DNA from: Symbiodinium natans
Taxonomy: Eukaryota > Sar > Dinophyceae > Suessiales > Symbiodiniaceae
Reading direction: 5' to 3'
Length of the DNA stretch: 64,000 nucleotides
Assembly: GCA_905221605.1 (NCBI GenBank)
Contig: CAJNDS010002070.1
Location: 338,296 to 402,295, forward strand
Part shown: positions 21,149 through 31,324 of the stretch, piece after piece
Layout of the letters: every line of letters starts with the position of its first letter
Position numbering within the stretch: the first letter of the stretch is position 1
Translations under genes and position numbers: made by a program
Notes under the pieces: model-generated
What the model was told of the DNA's origin: nothing
Database searches by the model: none
The model's input: the letters and a program-made list of their open reading frames with translations, nothing else

Positions 21149-21288
21149 AGCAGTTCAAGTTATGCTGTTGTGCTTGTCGTACTATGGCCATGCGCCTTAG
21201 GACCTAGGTCTGATTCTTTAGATATCGTGAGAGGCCACCCTAGCTGTTCCTGAAGCGCATCGAGACCCCGACGCGGTCTCGAAGCAGC

Positions 21289-21780
21289 ATGCTGAGGGCA
21301 TGCCGGCATGTCGCGCCTAAACATGGACTTGGGAAGGGCGCCAGTCGCACTGCGGCACTGTTTCCTTGCCATTGCCTAGGCCAGGAGGTGGCCCGCCGCG
21401 GCCCACTAAGTCTCCCTCACTGCATAGTGGCTGAGTCCAAAGATGCAATCTGGTGCCTCTCACATCTCACAGCCCGAAACGTGACCATGGGGTACCCGGA
21501 AGGAGCTCGACCCGGATCCAAGTCGTTCAGGCCCCCGCAAGCAAACCTTGCCAAAAAACATTTCTCGGGCATTCAAGTTACCCTTCGCCTCCGCTCCGCC
21601 GCCTTCGACTCGCCAACTTCCTTCTTCCAGTCCCCACAGAAGGGCTGCCTTGGAGTTTTCGGGTGGCAAGGGATCCCGCCAGGGAATCTCCAAGGAGAAC
21701 CCTCAAAAGAAGAAAACCGGAAGGCTCGAAGGCCTTCCTTGGGGCCGCTTGTCGGGAACAGTGGGTTCTCTGGGCAAAAT
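21289..21780 (+). CDS. Open frame ending at a strong donor (gtaagt)
   Basis: An open frame runs to a consensus donor (gggcaaaat|gtaagtatc at 21,781). All three plus frames and two minus frames are largely open here, so the frame cannot be chosen by inspection. The donor is the only specific evidence. Product unknown. Confidence 0.2.
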
Positions 21781-22690
21781 GTAAGTATCATCGGGGCCGT
21801 AGACTCTGAGCCCTGAGCAGTTATAGGGCTGTAGGGCTGGATGGAGCCTCCAGATGCTTCTCTGGTTTTTTTTATGCAACCCGCTCTGGAACATGTGCAG
21901 CACTGCAGTAGGCTCAGCCATGTAGGGGTTCAGGGTCAAGGTCTTGACTTCTGCAGGTCTTAGTTTTTGACGTTGTGACTAGATGGATTCAGAAACTGTC
22001 GCACCGACTCGCTTTCCGACCTCGCTTTTGTGTCAAGCTTGCAGCTGAGTGGCACCATCTGGGCTAGGAATGCACTGTGGTCCAGCTTGTGGGCATACTT
22101 CACTGTCCTGGGGTTTACCCAAGCACACAAACACGGAAGCCGGATTACGTGGTTGCCGCCTGCAAGCAAAATGAGTGCCGGGCCCAGCTAAACGACCGAT
22201 GTGGGCCATCCAGACTTAACCAGATCCATTTCCACTATGCCATGCCCCAACCTTCAGCCCAAATTCTCCCTCATCTACTCCCAAGCGCAGATACCTAAAA
22301 CCCCAAGCCCCATTTGTCCAACCCTCCAGCCGAAACCCTTTCAGACTGTAATCCTAAAGCCTCACCACCAAACTCCAAATCCACAGTTTAGTCTTCCTAG
22401 AGCAGTGGAAGTCGGTCAAGGGGGTTTGGAGTGGTGCTGAAGGTTTGGGCCGCTTCGGGCTTCGCTTTCGCGGGTTTGGGCTTCGGATTGCGATTCGAGC
22501 CGGGTGGTGTGGCCCCTCTTCGACACTAAAGAGGCAGGACATTGCATGGAGGTCCCGAGCCTCCGGAATTTTAGTACGCACGGAAGTCCCGAGCCTCACG
22601 AACACATGGACGCGAACGCTTAAGCCTGAAACAGTTGGGAGTGGAAACCTGAAGCCCAAAAGGATCCAGGAGTGGAAAGCCTAGCAAGCC

Positions 22691-23275
22691 TTAAACCCTC
22701 AAGGGAGGAACAATACCCTTTAACTTCAAAGGTGTTGGAGCGGAAACACGAATCGTCAAAGAGAAGCAGCCGTAGTTGAGAACTGAAGGTTGCAATATAT
22801 ATGCATACACATTGAGCTGCGCTAGAGTGGCTGTGGGCTGCTGTCGTGCAGTGGTGGCTTTCTGTGCTGCAGCCTTCTCCTCACATCCTCTTGCTAACTG
22901 GATTTGCCATCGGTCGAAGGATGACGAATAGATCCTCGATTGAGCGATAACTCTCACATCCATCCAAAGAAGCGATGGATAACAAACCCAGGAAGGAGAA
23001 TTGTGGATGAAGCTGAACAAAGTCGAAAGGGCACAGGTGCGAAGCACACCACGAAGCCTTCTGCACGCGCAAAACACTGCGAAAATGAGGGCGCAGGACA
23101 AATAGTTCGGCACATAGGTCCTAAAACTGTGCTGTGGGTGGGCTCTCTCCTTCGAGGCAACACAGAGCAGGCGACGTGGGCGAGGAGAAGAGGGATTGAG
23201 AGGGGAGCCTACTCTATCGCTGAGCCCGCCCACACAGTGTAACTTTCTCCTGCCAATGCCCCCGGTCTCTGGCAA
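22691..23275 (-). CDS. 194-codon open frame, status uncertain
   Basis: The longest open frame between 20 and 28 kb on the minus strand. It has a hydrophobic stretch (CALIFAVFCACRRL) about one third along. The plus strand at 22,940-23,242 is also open and basic (HPKKRWITNPGRRI near its start). There is no duplicate and no decisive splice signal; one of the two may be real. Confidence 0.2.
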   Translation of the reverse strand: MPETGGIGRRKLHCVGGLSDRVGSPLNPSSPRPRRLLCVASKERAHPQHSFRTYVPNYLSCALIFAVFCACRRLRGVLRTCALSTLFSFIHNSPSWVCYPSLLWMDVRVIAQSRIYSSSFDRWQIQLARGCEEKAAAQKATTARQQPTATLAQLNVYAYILQPSVLNYGCFSLTIRVSAPTPLKLKGIVPPLRV

Positions 23276-23930
23276 TTCTTGTTTTGCAATGTAAGGAGAG
23301 TGCCCACTCCCAACTCCAAGTTTGCAACCTGCTAAGGCCGTCTTCTCTGCTCGCTCTATCTTCTGACGGCCATGTGGGCGCGTGGCCGCTACCCAAGGTT
23401 GAGGGTTGTTTTTTCTTTTATCCGCTGGTTAGCCACTTGTCTTGGGTGGCTTTTTAGTGCAGCGCCTGCCTGTGGCTTCCCCCCGTGGTGTGGATCCTCA
23501 AGGTTACCCATCCGCTGGTGGGGCTGGTTCCAGGGTGATTCTGGGGCAACGAATCTAAAGAGATGCTGGGTTTGGGCGCTTGGGGTTTCGCAGCAATCGG
23601 GCCGGCTGTGTGCGGCTCCAAAGTTGTGACATTCTGGCTGTGACTCTGCTGCCAGTGCCGCGCCAGGTTCCAGATCCCTAAGCGCAGCAGGATTTGTTCA
23701 AACCGGTTCAGAATTTCCGGGGTTGCACCTGAAGAGCATGGCGTGAGCACTCGAGCACTCGAGCACTCAGCAAGCATTCATGACAACGGCGGCCATATCA
23801 TTCACCGAAAGCCTCAAGCCCATCAAGTCTTAACGTGCACCCATCCCCCTTCTAAACAGGGGAAGCAGCTAAAGCCGCGTGGGTTTGGCATATGAACCCT
23901 GGAATATCAGAAGTGAAACACCCCTGGAAC
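23276..23930. other. No gene resolved
   Basis: Unique sequence with short open frames on both strands and a small direct repeat of gagcactc (23,747-23,767). Nothing is supported by splice sites or conservation. Confidence 0.5.
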
Positions 23931-23939
23931 TGTAACCTT

Positions 23940-24068
23940 CAAGGTGACGGCGATGCAGATGGTAAGCAGATTCTGGACGCGATGCTCGGTGCCGCGGCAG
24001 CTCTTGGTTTTTTTGGAGTGAGCTGGGGTACTATTGTGGTTTGGCAATGCTTTCCGGTGTTGGAGTAG
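23940..24068 (+). CDS. Candidate exon or terminal exon with a hydrophobic segment
   Basis: The frame reads GDGDADGKQILDAMLGAA, then LGFFGVSWGTIVVWQCF and a TAG stop, giving a plausible membrane segment after an acidic start. A donor-like gatg|gtaagc lies inside at about 23,960, so the coding part may instead end there. The minus strand is open too. Confidence 0.25.
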   Translation, partial: QGDGDADGKQILDAMLGAAAALGFFGVSWGTIVVWQCFPVLE

Positions 24069-25060
24069 AGGTGCGGCACGCAGCCTGAGGATTCTGAGGG
24101 TGACCCTGGCTTGATCACAGGGGCATGCATGTGTTGGCCAGCACTAAGTGGACTATGCATGAAGAAGGTGTCAGGTTGCGTGGTCGGGAATGAATGCGAG
24201 GATATTCGGTTCGTGAACGTTGCCAGTGTCAGCCCTGCAAGTTCACGAACCACGACACTCAATGAATCGGGTGCAAATCGGAACAGCGACCGGCGGGCCG
24301 AATCAGGCCACAGGGAGTGTAGGCTCTGAGCCTAAACCCCTAACACCCTATGATAAACCTGAAGTAGTCCATCCGATCCCAGGCGCTCCACCTCCTCAAC
24401 CTGCGAGCCTCGGCTTTCCGATGTGCTCTTTCAACCTGGAACCACCAAATCCTCCGTCGACGCATCTGTTCCTGGGTACCTTCATAGGGCCCTCTCCAAA
24501 GCCCCAGCCCAAAACACCCCAAACCTCTCAGGGTCTCGGGCTGCGTGGGCGCTTGCCCTGTTCGCTGATGTTCGGCTTCAACGGTCTGAGGGAATTCAAT
24601 TGTTAGGGGCCTTGAAGCTGCAGGTCTTGGCCTCGAAAGGTGTAGGGCAGGCGAAAAGCGACGTAGGAATAAATGTCAGGGTCCGCTGGTGGGCAAGGCA
24701 AGAGGCGTACTGGATCTCTTGCGTATCTGCCCTAAACCCTCTGAAAATTGAGTCTTCAAACCTGCCCTGAAGGCTCCGATATGGGGTGGATCGAGTTTTC
24801 TCTATGAGAATGCAGAGGAAATTAGGTTCCGCATGACAATAAGTGAGAAAGAGAGGTCTGCGATTGAAAAATGCTAAAATTCAGGTGAGTACAGCATATG
24901 CAGAGCTTTTCCGATTCCTTGCAAGCATCGGAGGAAACAGATATTTCTTGTCAATTTATGTTTTTGCTTGTGGTGACCTGGCTCAGTTGTTTTTTGCAGC
25001 ACGCGCTCTTGATGGGCCACGTATATCTGCATTCGGGGGAAAACAGAAGGCCTCCTAAGT
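24069..25060. other. No gene resolved
   Basis: Unique sequence. An inverted pair, ttcgtgaacgttgcc (24,209) and agttcacgaac (24,240), flanks a short loop. Open frames at 24,220-24,770 overlap one another in different frames without supporting signals. Confidence 0.4.
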
Positions 25061-25069
25061 GCCTTCTAC

Positions 25070-25194
25070 CTGCCAAAAACCCCCTGAGCGAGGATGCCAA
25101 CAGTCGCCCCCGTCATCCCTACGACACCCGCGCCGATCATCTCGCCGAACAAGCCGGCGCGCGAAGGGATGTAGATTATAGGCGTGCCGAAACC
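25070..25194 (-). CDS. Candidate exon encoding a glycine-rich membrane segment
   Basis: On the minus strand, an acceptor (cgcatag, exon from 25,194) and a donor (ggcag|gtagaagg, exon to 25,070) bound a 125-nt frame reading FGTPIIYIPSRAGLFGEMIG and AGVVGMTGATVGILAQGVFG. The hydrophobic Gly/Ala-spaced end looks like a packed transmembrane helix, and third codon positions are rich in G/C. The plus strand is open as well, and one plus frame (MPTVAPVIPTTPAPIISPNK) also has G/C-rich third positions. No family assigned. Confidence 0.35.
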
Positions 25195-25477
25195 CTATGC
25201 GAGGGCCTTTGTTGCTGTGATGGCTTTCATTAAGAGGTATTCTGAGGGGGCTTGAAGGATTTAGGGTTGCCCACACCTTCCATGCGACTGCGTGCTGCAA
25301 GATTTTTGCAAGATCCATGAACCACAAAGGTCCTGAATCCCAAGCCAAAGAACCCCAGACCTCAACTAAGCCAGCCGCTGCCGTTCATTACTCCATAGTA
25401 GTGGAGAAGGTACGGGCCTTGTGGGTACCTGTCCTCGTCACATACATTTCCCCACGACTTTCTTTGGCTTGTTACAG

Positions 25478-25543
25478 GGCTGCGCTGTAGACATCACCAC
25501 CGCCATCTACGACATCGCAGTCTTCGCAAAGACGATCACGTGA
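25478..25543 (+). CDS. Candidate short terminal exon
   Basis: A strong acceptor (ccacgactttctttggcttgttacag, ends 25,477, bases listed in two parts: tract then ttacag) precedes a 21-codon frame reading GCAVDITTAIYDIAVFAKTI, then T and TGA. About 85% of third positions are G or C, higher than the surroundings. The peptide would be a C-terminal tail of an unknown protein; upstream exons were not located. Confidence 0.4.
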   Translation, partial: GCAVDITTAIYDIAVFAKTIT

Positions 25544-25771
25544 CCAAGCTGGGGTTTCCTTAGCGTGCGATGCGGGCGGCATTGGATCCTTAAGGTTTCT
25601 AGGCGCAGGCTGCAGCTCTGGCTTGCTCTTGCTGAGGGCCTGGGGGCCTGGGGGTGTTTGGGTTTGGGATGGTTTGGGGGAGTTTCAGGCTCACATGACT
25701 GAGTCATGTCCTGTAGCATCCGAAAGGCCAAGGCTTGAAACTCAGTCCGTTTCAGGCAGTTCAGCTAGGGT

Positions 25772-25954
25772 TCAGATGTTCTTGAGCAGTATACGATTGG
25801 TGGCATCCTCCGCCCACAGGTACTCGACAACCGACTGCTCCCAGCCAGGCGTAACATGGGCTTTGGAGATCAGGGTGTTGATGCACCGTTGTCCATCCGA
25901 GTCTTGATCAATGCGGATGCCGCGATCAGTCACGAGTCTTGTCGGACTGGACAT
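25772..25954 (-). CDS. Candidate exon, 60 codons to a stop
   Basis: The minus frame contains TDRGIRIDQDSDGQRCINTL and WEQSVVEYLWAEDATNRILL, with normal amino-acid balance and amphipathic pattern, and ends in TGA. The first codon in the frame that could start is an ATG at 25,952-25,954. Competing frames are poorer here than in most of the window. It could be a small gene or a terminal exon. Unrecognised. Confidence 0.35.
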   Translation of the reverse strand: MSSPTRLVTDRGIRIDQDSDGQRCINTLISKAHVTPGWEQSVVEYLWAEDATNRILLKNI

Positions 25955-26114
25955 GATGTGTGAAGCACCTCATCTCACCAGCAGGCTTGCCCCAATTGCC
26001 CCAAAAACCGTTTAGGCGTCGAGGCTTGAGCTTAGACGCTGCAAGCTTGGCGACTTAGGGGTTCATGTGGTAGGAGTTCGTGTTTTGGAGGTTTAGGGGG
26101 TTTTTCCTTTGCAG

Positions 26115-26211
26115 AACGACCCGGGCAGGTCAGCTCGCCACAGCCTGCGCCGACGACGTTCTGACCACGGTGCAACTTGGCAGCATGGGCTGCGGGGGCC
26201 TATGGTTTTAG
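26115..26211 (+). CDS. Candidate terminal exon
   Basis: Acceptor tttttcctttgcag (ends 26,114), then one base finishing a codon and 31 codons to TAG: TTRAGQLATACADDVLTTVQ and on to GGLWF. G/C-rich third positions in this frame. Short, with no upstream exon identified. Confidence 0.3.
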
Positions 26212-26236
26212 AGGCTGCCTCGAAGTGGTAGTGTGT

Positions 26237-26443
26237 CTAGTTGGTACCTCTAGACCCCTGAACCCGAATGCCGTAGTCTCCCTCCAGAGAGCTCCATAGA
26301 AGCAGGTGTTCAAACACAAGTCGAGACATGTCGAGCCCTCGATCTCGCTTTAACTCAACAAGCTTCTCCGCGGCCGAAGGCGATACATGGCGAAAACTGC
26401 CGGAATCCTCTCTGATGCCGTGCCTGCCCCTCAGCAGATGCAA
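26237..26443 (-). CDS. Open frame with helical pattern, uncertain
   Basis: The minus frame starts with ATG and contains SPSAAEKLVELKRDRGLDMS and VFEHLLLWSSLEGDYG, which reads like a folded protein segment. The plus strand (26,328-26,696) is also open, so strand choice is uncertain. Confidence 0.25.
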   Translation of the reverse strand: MHLLRGRHGIREDSGSFRHVSPSAAEKLVELKRDRGLDMSRLVFEHLLLWSSLEGDYGIRVQGSRGTN

Positions 26444-26710
26444 TGCCTCGGATGTGGCTTTTGAAGCTCAAAGTTCCCTCAACATGCCCATGGAGAAACG
26501 TGCAGACAAGAATGGGAGTGCAAGAAGGGAGTGCAAGAAGCGTTCTTGGAGTTTTGCACCAACGAAGATCACCAGACTGCTTGTGATATCCGGGGCGCCC
26601 GATCTGCGTGCTCGTGATGGCTACAGCGGCCATATAGACTACTATCGACATCCTGTAAAGTACAAAAAAACTCTGAACCGAAATATGGCAAACTGACATG
26701 TAGCAACCGC

Positions 26711-26974
26711 TCACTGGCAACCTCGGAAGCAACCCCCGCTCCAGCAGCGCAGCTCTGAGCTCGACCAAATGATGCCGAGAGCTCCCAGAGCAAAACCCAT
26801 GCAACAGATGGGCACGGCAGGGAAGCAGCCCAGTTCGGCTTTTTGGGGTTTGCCTGGGAATCTGTTGCCCCAGAGCAATAGACACTCGATCACGAAAGCA
26901 ACTTTTGTAGTGAGGAGCCAGTTCACAAACAGCACGAGGACTTCTTGTGTTGTCGGCCCTCGCCTGAAAGACAT
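26711..26974 (-). CDS. Possible small membrane protein or exon, 87 codons
   Basis: Starts with ATG (MSFRRGPTTQEVLVLF), has a long hydrophobic run (VLVLFVNWLLTTKVAFVIEC), a loop with charged residues, then a second hydrophobic run (PICCMGFALGALGIIW), and ends with TGA. Two helices in a hairpin would be the simplest topology. An upstream open frame (27,000-27,141, MEHGDRDHGHLIRQ) ends near a gtgaggg donor and might be an earlier exon, but the implied intron would be only about 34 nt. Confidence 0.35.
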   Translation of the reverse strand: MSFRRGPTTQEVLVLFVNWLLTTKVAFVIECLLLWGNRFPGKPQKAELGCFPAVPICCMGFALGALGIIWSSSELRCWSGGCFRGCQ

Positions 26975-27265
26975 CGGCTACATTCGGCTACCCTCACGGG
27001 TGTTTGCTTGGTTGAAACGGCTGTCTTGGCGTATTCTTCTGCCATCTGATGGCCACACATGCCAGTCATCTGCCGAATTAAGTGCCCATGATCACGATCA
27101 CCATGTTCCATCGTTAAGGAAAGGGGTACTGTGAATAGCAAGCTTCAGTGTAGCATACAGTTTTTGGCCAGGATGTTGTGTAGGCATGAGTGAGCTGAGC
27201 ATGGGCTTCTACATCCGATGCAAGTTCCGAAGTTCGAATCTAGGCTCGGGGTGTTTCTGCTGCAG

Positions 27266-27486
27266 GTTCACGTGTGGCAACATCAACGCTGGATGCAGCC
27301 AAACTGCCCTGCACTCGACCGCAGATTCATGTGAAAGTGTGTTCGACAATCGCACAGTACACCTTTAACGCCATAAACGGGAAAATAGCTTTGATTCTGC
27401 TAATGGGCTGTATGAACTCGGAATCCCCAAAACAGCGTTTCAAGATGACGAGCCCGACTGCGAACCGCAAACACCACGCATCAAAG
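27266..27486 (+). CDS. Candidate exon
   Basis: Bounded by the acceptor gtttctgctgcag (ends 27,265) and a possible donor (tcaaag|gtgtgg). One frame is open across the whole interval (TSTLDAAKLPCTRPQIHVKV). Another frame from about 27,385 reads NGLYELGIPKTAFQDDEPDC and may be the true one with a later acceptor. Not resolvable by eye. Confidence 0.25.
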
Positions 27487-28739
27487 GTGTGGCCCAGGTT
27501 TGCCTTGAGTCCTTGTTTCAGGATTTTACGATTTTTGTTTTCGTCTTTGGTTTTGGGGGCTTATGGTTACGGGTTTGAAGGTTCTGAGGGGTTGAGGACA
27601 AAGCACTGGAGCCGGAAAGCCCTGCATTTTTGAGCTCCCAAGCCTCATCCCAGTCCTTGGGAACCCCCAAAACCCTTTAAGCCGTTGAAAAAACCGACCC
27701 GAGATCGCCGACTCGCTCGGTGAGCTGGCAAATCTTGTGGACTACGTTGCCTCTCGGTCGATTCAGGTTTGAGGGTGCAGGAATTTCAGGAGAATTTTGC
27801 TAGGGCTGCTAGGGCTCAGGGAGGAAGTGGGGGGTTCGGGGACCCTTTTGGACCAAAAAGGCCCCTCAGGCGAGTGTCGTGTTTGGCGTGGCCCTTTTTG
27901 CAGAAGGGGTGCATCAAAGGCACAACAGGCTCGACAAATATCAAAGTTTTCAGTGCCGCATGGGTGCTTGTGGGGTGAATGGCCTTGGAGTTTAGGCTGT
28001 GGGTCCAGCGGTCACGACCCAGGTTCGATCTTTCTGGGACCCCTTCAACCCCACTCCATAGGCCCAAGGCAAGGCATCACGCTTTGGGCTCCGGGCTTGG
28101 GGTGTAGGGATCCATTTCCTAGTAGCCTTTTTGTAGACGATGTATGTTTCATTGCAAGAGTGCTGCTCCCGCCTACAACCCTGCCTGCTCCAACACCGGG
28201 TCGGCCCCCGAAATCAAAAAGTGAGTTTGTTTGTTTTTGTCTGATGTGTTGTGCGCCGATAGCCCAACTCCTACGCCCGAGCCTCATGACCCAAACCCTA
28301 TATTGCTTGCACCCTGAGCCTTACGAGCCTTCTGCCTTGTGGCCTCGAGGCGTTGATGGAGACCACGTGCGAGCCTCTGCCTGGCCGACTTCTTTTGTTG
28401 AACTCTGGCTTTCCTTTGTTGCTTCCTCACCTTCGCCCTGAGCACTGCTCCCTGAGCCTTCAAAGTTGCTCTGCCTGAAATCAGCACTGAACCTGACAAG
28501 CGTGCAGTTTTGCATGATATAATCACAACCTTAGAAAACCCCTCCCTTCACCGGATGACTTGCTAAACACGTCTTCTGCGCGTCTTGTTAGCTAGACTCA
28601 GTCTTCTGCACATCTCCGCAAAGTCGACTTGACTATGTCTGTACAACTTGTGGGCACGAGTCCTGAACAGCTTCTACAACGCAACTACTGAGTGGTTTGG
28701 AATCTCCAGGACAAGATGGTTCCCGAGTTGCTGGTAACT
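27487..28739. other. No gene resolved
   Basis: Mixed sequence with an open plus frame of 214 codons (27,797-28,441) of unremarkable, Pro- and Ser-rich composition, overlapped by open minus frames. A pair of direct repeats, cgtcttctgcgcgtcttg and cagtcttctgcacatctc, lies near 28,570-28,610. Nothing is firm. Confidence 0.4.
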
Positions 28740-28939
28740 AGTAGATGATGCGGTCAGAGCAGGCCTTCAACAATTACAGACGTTGCTTGACGGTTACGAT
28801 ACTCAAGCAAACAACTCCATGCAAAGTTCTGAGTGGTTTCCTACGGCGGGTCTCCATACCTCTACTTAAGTTGGTTGGGGCTAGTGAGACCTGTTCAACC
28901 CGGTTCAAGATCGTTTTGGCAAGCCCTTCGTGCTTTGAA

Positions 28940-29040
28940 TGCCCTGCCCCCCCTGCCCCACCCTGCCCTTCCTGCCCCCCTCCACCCCCCCTCCCTGCCC
29001 CCCTCCGCCCCTCCCTGCCCCTCCGCCCCGCCCCGTCCTC
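28940..29040 (+). repeat. C-rich tract of ccctgcccc words
   Basis: About 100 bp made almost only of C with scattered T and G. It sits directly before the predicted acceptor of the 29,046 exon and could serve as its pyrimidine tract. Confidence 0.85.
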
Positions 29041-29045
29041 GTGAG

Positions 29046-29895
29046 GTTTGGGCGCTGCATCCTTCCGCAATTGGATTCTAAACATTAGCAACCCCCCGCC
29101 CTCCACGGAAAGGCACCAAAGCCACCAAAGCCCTAATCCAATGACCAAAGCATTGAATCTGAAAACCGTGTATGAGCCCGTGTCGCCGAGGTGTAAAGGA
29201 TGGGGACTGGACTGTTCATCCCAAGTGCCCAAGCCACAAGCTGAAGTGCGTGATTTAGAGTTTGCTTGCTGGTTCGTGTTTGCTACCCAGCCGAAGCGAA
29301 ATTCGCGATGTCTCTGCAGGTGTTGGTTTTTAACAGGTATAGTGAGCCTTAGAAAGGTAAGCTACGGGCCGCGATGGGGTATCTTGGAATAGGGCACAGT
29401 TTTTTTCTTGCATCAGGTCCCCTACTGTTTGTGGAATAATGGGTATGCGTGAGTTTGCACTTGGACGCTGCTCGTATATGCGATTAAGTCTTTCGGGCCT
29501 TCTGCTGGGCACGTTGCATTCCACAGAAGAGTTGTGACTCTCCAAAGCGACGCTCTACTTCGACTCTGGGTTCTCACTGGCCTCCAGCCCCCCAAACATC
29601 TGCTTACCTCTGGCGTTGGACAGGCTCGTATGTATGACGGGGCTTGCGGGTTGGTGTGCCAAACCAACTTCAAAGCCGCAAGACTCTAAGAACATTAAGA
29701 ACTTCCCACTCACAGGTATTCAACTTCCTGTCCTCCGGGCTGCATGCTGCAAAGAACATCGACACGGTGCGCCAAGCAGTAAGTGCGATTTAGGGGTGGT
29801 TCTGAAGGGAGGGGTTCATTTTCTCTGAGGTTTTTGCAATGTTTATGGAGGAGCAACAGGCCTCCACTACTTGGACCTATTTCATTCGACGCTAG
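29046..29895 (+). CDS. Multi-exon gene fragment (3' part), six exons in phase
   Basis: Predicted exons: 29,046-29,190, 29,320-29,356, 29,417-29,448, 29,527-29,653, 29,716-29,778 and 29,830-29,895 (TAG stop). Introns of 129, 60, 78, 62 and 51 nt all begin GT and end AG; three donors are near consensus (gtaagc, gtgagt, gtaagt). The reading phase is continuous through all five joins, which is unlikely by chance. Recognisable stretches include CWFLTGIVSLRK, RVVTLQSDALLRLWVLTGLQ, GLVFNFLSSGLHAAKN and the end ASTTWTYFIRR. Several segments are amphipathic or moderately hydrophobic, so helices or membrane contact are possible. No family recognised. The first exon and everything upstream are least certain; the 5' end is not located. 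Confidence 0.5.
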
Positions 29896-30348
29896 TATGC
29901 CTGGAAGGATTGTCGTGGCTACCACGATTGACGACAGAATGAACCCTAGCTTCCCCGAATCTCAAACCCCTTTGAAGCCCCTTAAGCTAGAACTCCACAG
30001 CTTCCCCAAGTCAATAGGGACTTCTTGGATTCACTATGGCAAGAGGCAAGGGGTTTAGGGTACTTAACACCAAGCTCTCAGGGCTAAAGCCTCAACCGCA
30101 AGATGAAAACATCGATCAGAAGTGTTGACACCGACCCGCAATAAAAGCGGGTTTAGCTGGGCAAATTATAGCGAGCCCAGCGAGCTCAGCAAGGCGAGGT
30201 ACGCGGTGTGAATTGTGAATTAACGCCTTTTTGTTTTCCTCACCCCCAAAAACACGAATTGCAGCAAATTCACTCGGACACCCCAAGCCTCCGGGGAGTC
30301 AAAAGATAAATGCTCCAAAGTTTTGAGCTAAGGACCCGCTGAGAAACT
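29896..30348. other. Downstream region, no further gene seen
   Basis: Sequence after the predicted stop at 29,895. The first 150 bases stay open in another plus frame (DASMPGRIVVATTIDDR), so an alternative terminal exon cannot be excluded. Otherwise nothing. Confidence 0.4.
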
Positions 30349-30475
30349 CCCCCCCCCCCCCCCCCCCCCTCGCCCCGTCCCTCCCCCTCCCCTCCCCCCC
30401 CCCCTCCGCCCCCCCTTTCCCCCCCTCCCCCCCCCCTCCCCCCCCCCACTCCCCCCCCCCCCCCCCCCCCCACCG
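30349..30475 (+). repeat. Long C-rich tract with many C runs
   Basis: About 125 bp of C interrupted by single T, G or A, followed at 30,510-30,555 by a C- and CA-rich tail. It lies about 350 bp before duplication copy 2. Gly/Pro open frames here are artefacts. Confidence 0.95.
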
Positions 30476-30833
30476 CCTTAAAAACAACGAGTTTGCAGCA
30501 GAACAAAACCCCCCCCCCACCCCACACACAAAAAAACACCACAACCCCACAGCCCCCCAACAAATGAATCAGCCGTAGATTCGTGGGAATGCTTTCCTCA
30601 GGCTTCTGTTTCGAGGTTCTCCTAACAATTAGCAGCTAATTCATTGGAAGTGATAGAGTGCCAATCAGAGTAGGAACCTCTGGCCCGAGCTATGGCCAGA
30701 ATTCTGAAGCCGAGGTACCAAGGTTTTTTTGGAGGTGAGAACATATTTTGAAATAAGGGGCCGTTCTGAAATAAGACAGCGAATTATGATAATTTGGCCA
30801 GGTTCAGGTCTTCAGGCCGTTGGGGCTTTGCAG

Positions 30834-30958
30834 TCTCAGGGTCAGCGATTGAAGACGGGCTTGGGAACTTCAAAACTTCTGTTCTTCAGGGCTCAGGCGA
30901 TTTCAGGGTCTATGATGTTGCAAGACCCGCAAGACCCTTCGTACGATCTTGGAATCAG
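30834..30958 (+). CDS. Candidate exon, paralogue of 12,707-12,838
   Basis: Acceptor ttggggctttgcag (ends 30,833) and donor aatcag|gtactg bound a 125-nt exon that ends on a codon boundary. The frame reads SGSAIEDGLGNFKTSVLQGS and then GDFRVYDVARPARPFVRSWN. The first half aligns in frame with copy 1. Both splice sites are better than in copy 1. Function unknown. Confidence 0.45.
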
Positions 30959-31324
30959 GTACTGTACGAAACCTTAAACCCCGCCCTCAACGCCGGTTTG
31001 GGTTTAGGGTTTGAAGCCCACGAAGATCGTTTTAACCTTCAGCCACAAATTTTGCCAAAGATGAGGCCATCCTACAATGCCCCCTGCCCGGTGGTGATGG
31101 TGGCGGTGACGATTCTTGGTACCGTGTTTGCTTGACAAGTCTTCCGGGATTGGCTTGCTTTTATGTGTGGCTAGGAGGTTGAAGATGGTTGAAGAATGTT
31201 TAAGGTTCGCAATTTGGGTGGCTCTTCCAATTCCAAAATCATACTCTAGAACCCTGCGAACTCCTGGTTCCAGTATGCAAGCCGCAAGCAAAGAAAAGGC
31301 CCCCGCACCCGCAGAAAAGTTTGA

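Noticed and set aside
27222-27260. tRNA-like T-arm (agttcgaatcta)
   Set aside because: The five-base stem does not pair on both sides of the loop and no acceptor or anticodon stem could be drawn.
28774-29232. Gly/Arg-rich minus-strand frame, and a similar frame at 30,270-30,563
   Set aside because: Translations of C/G homopolymer tracts. No independent coding support.
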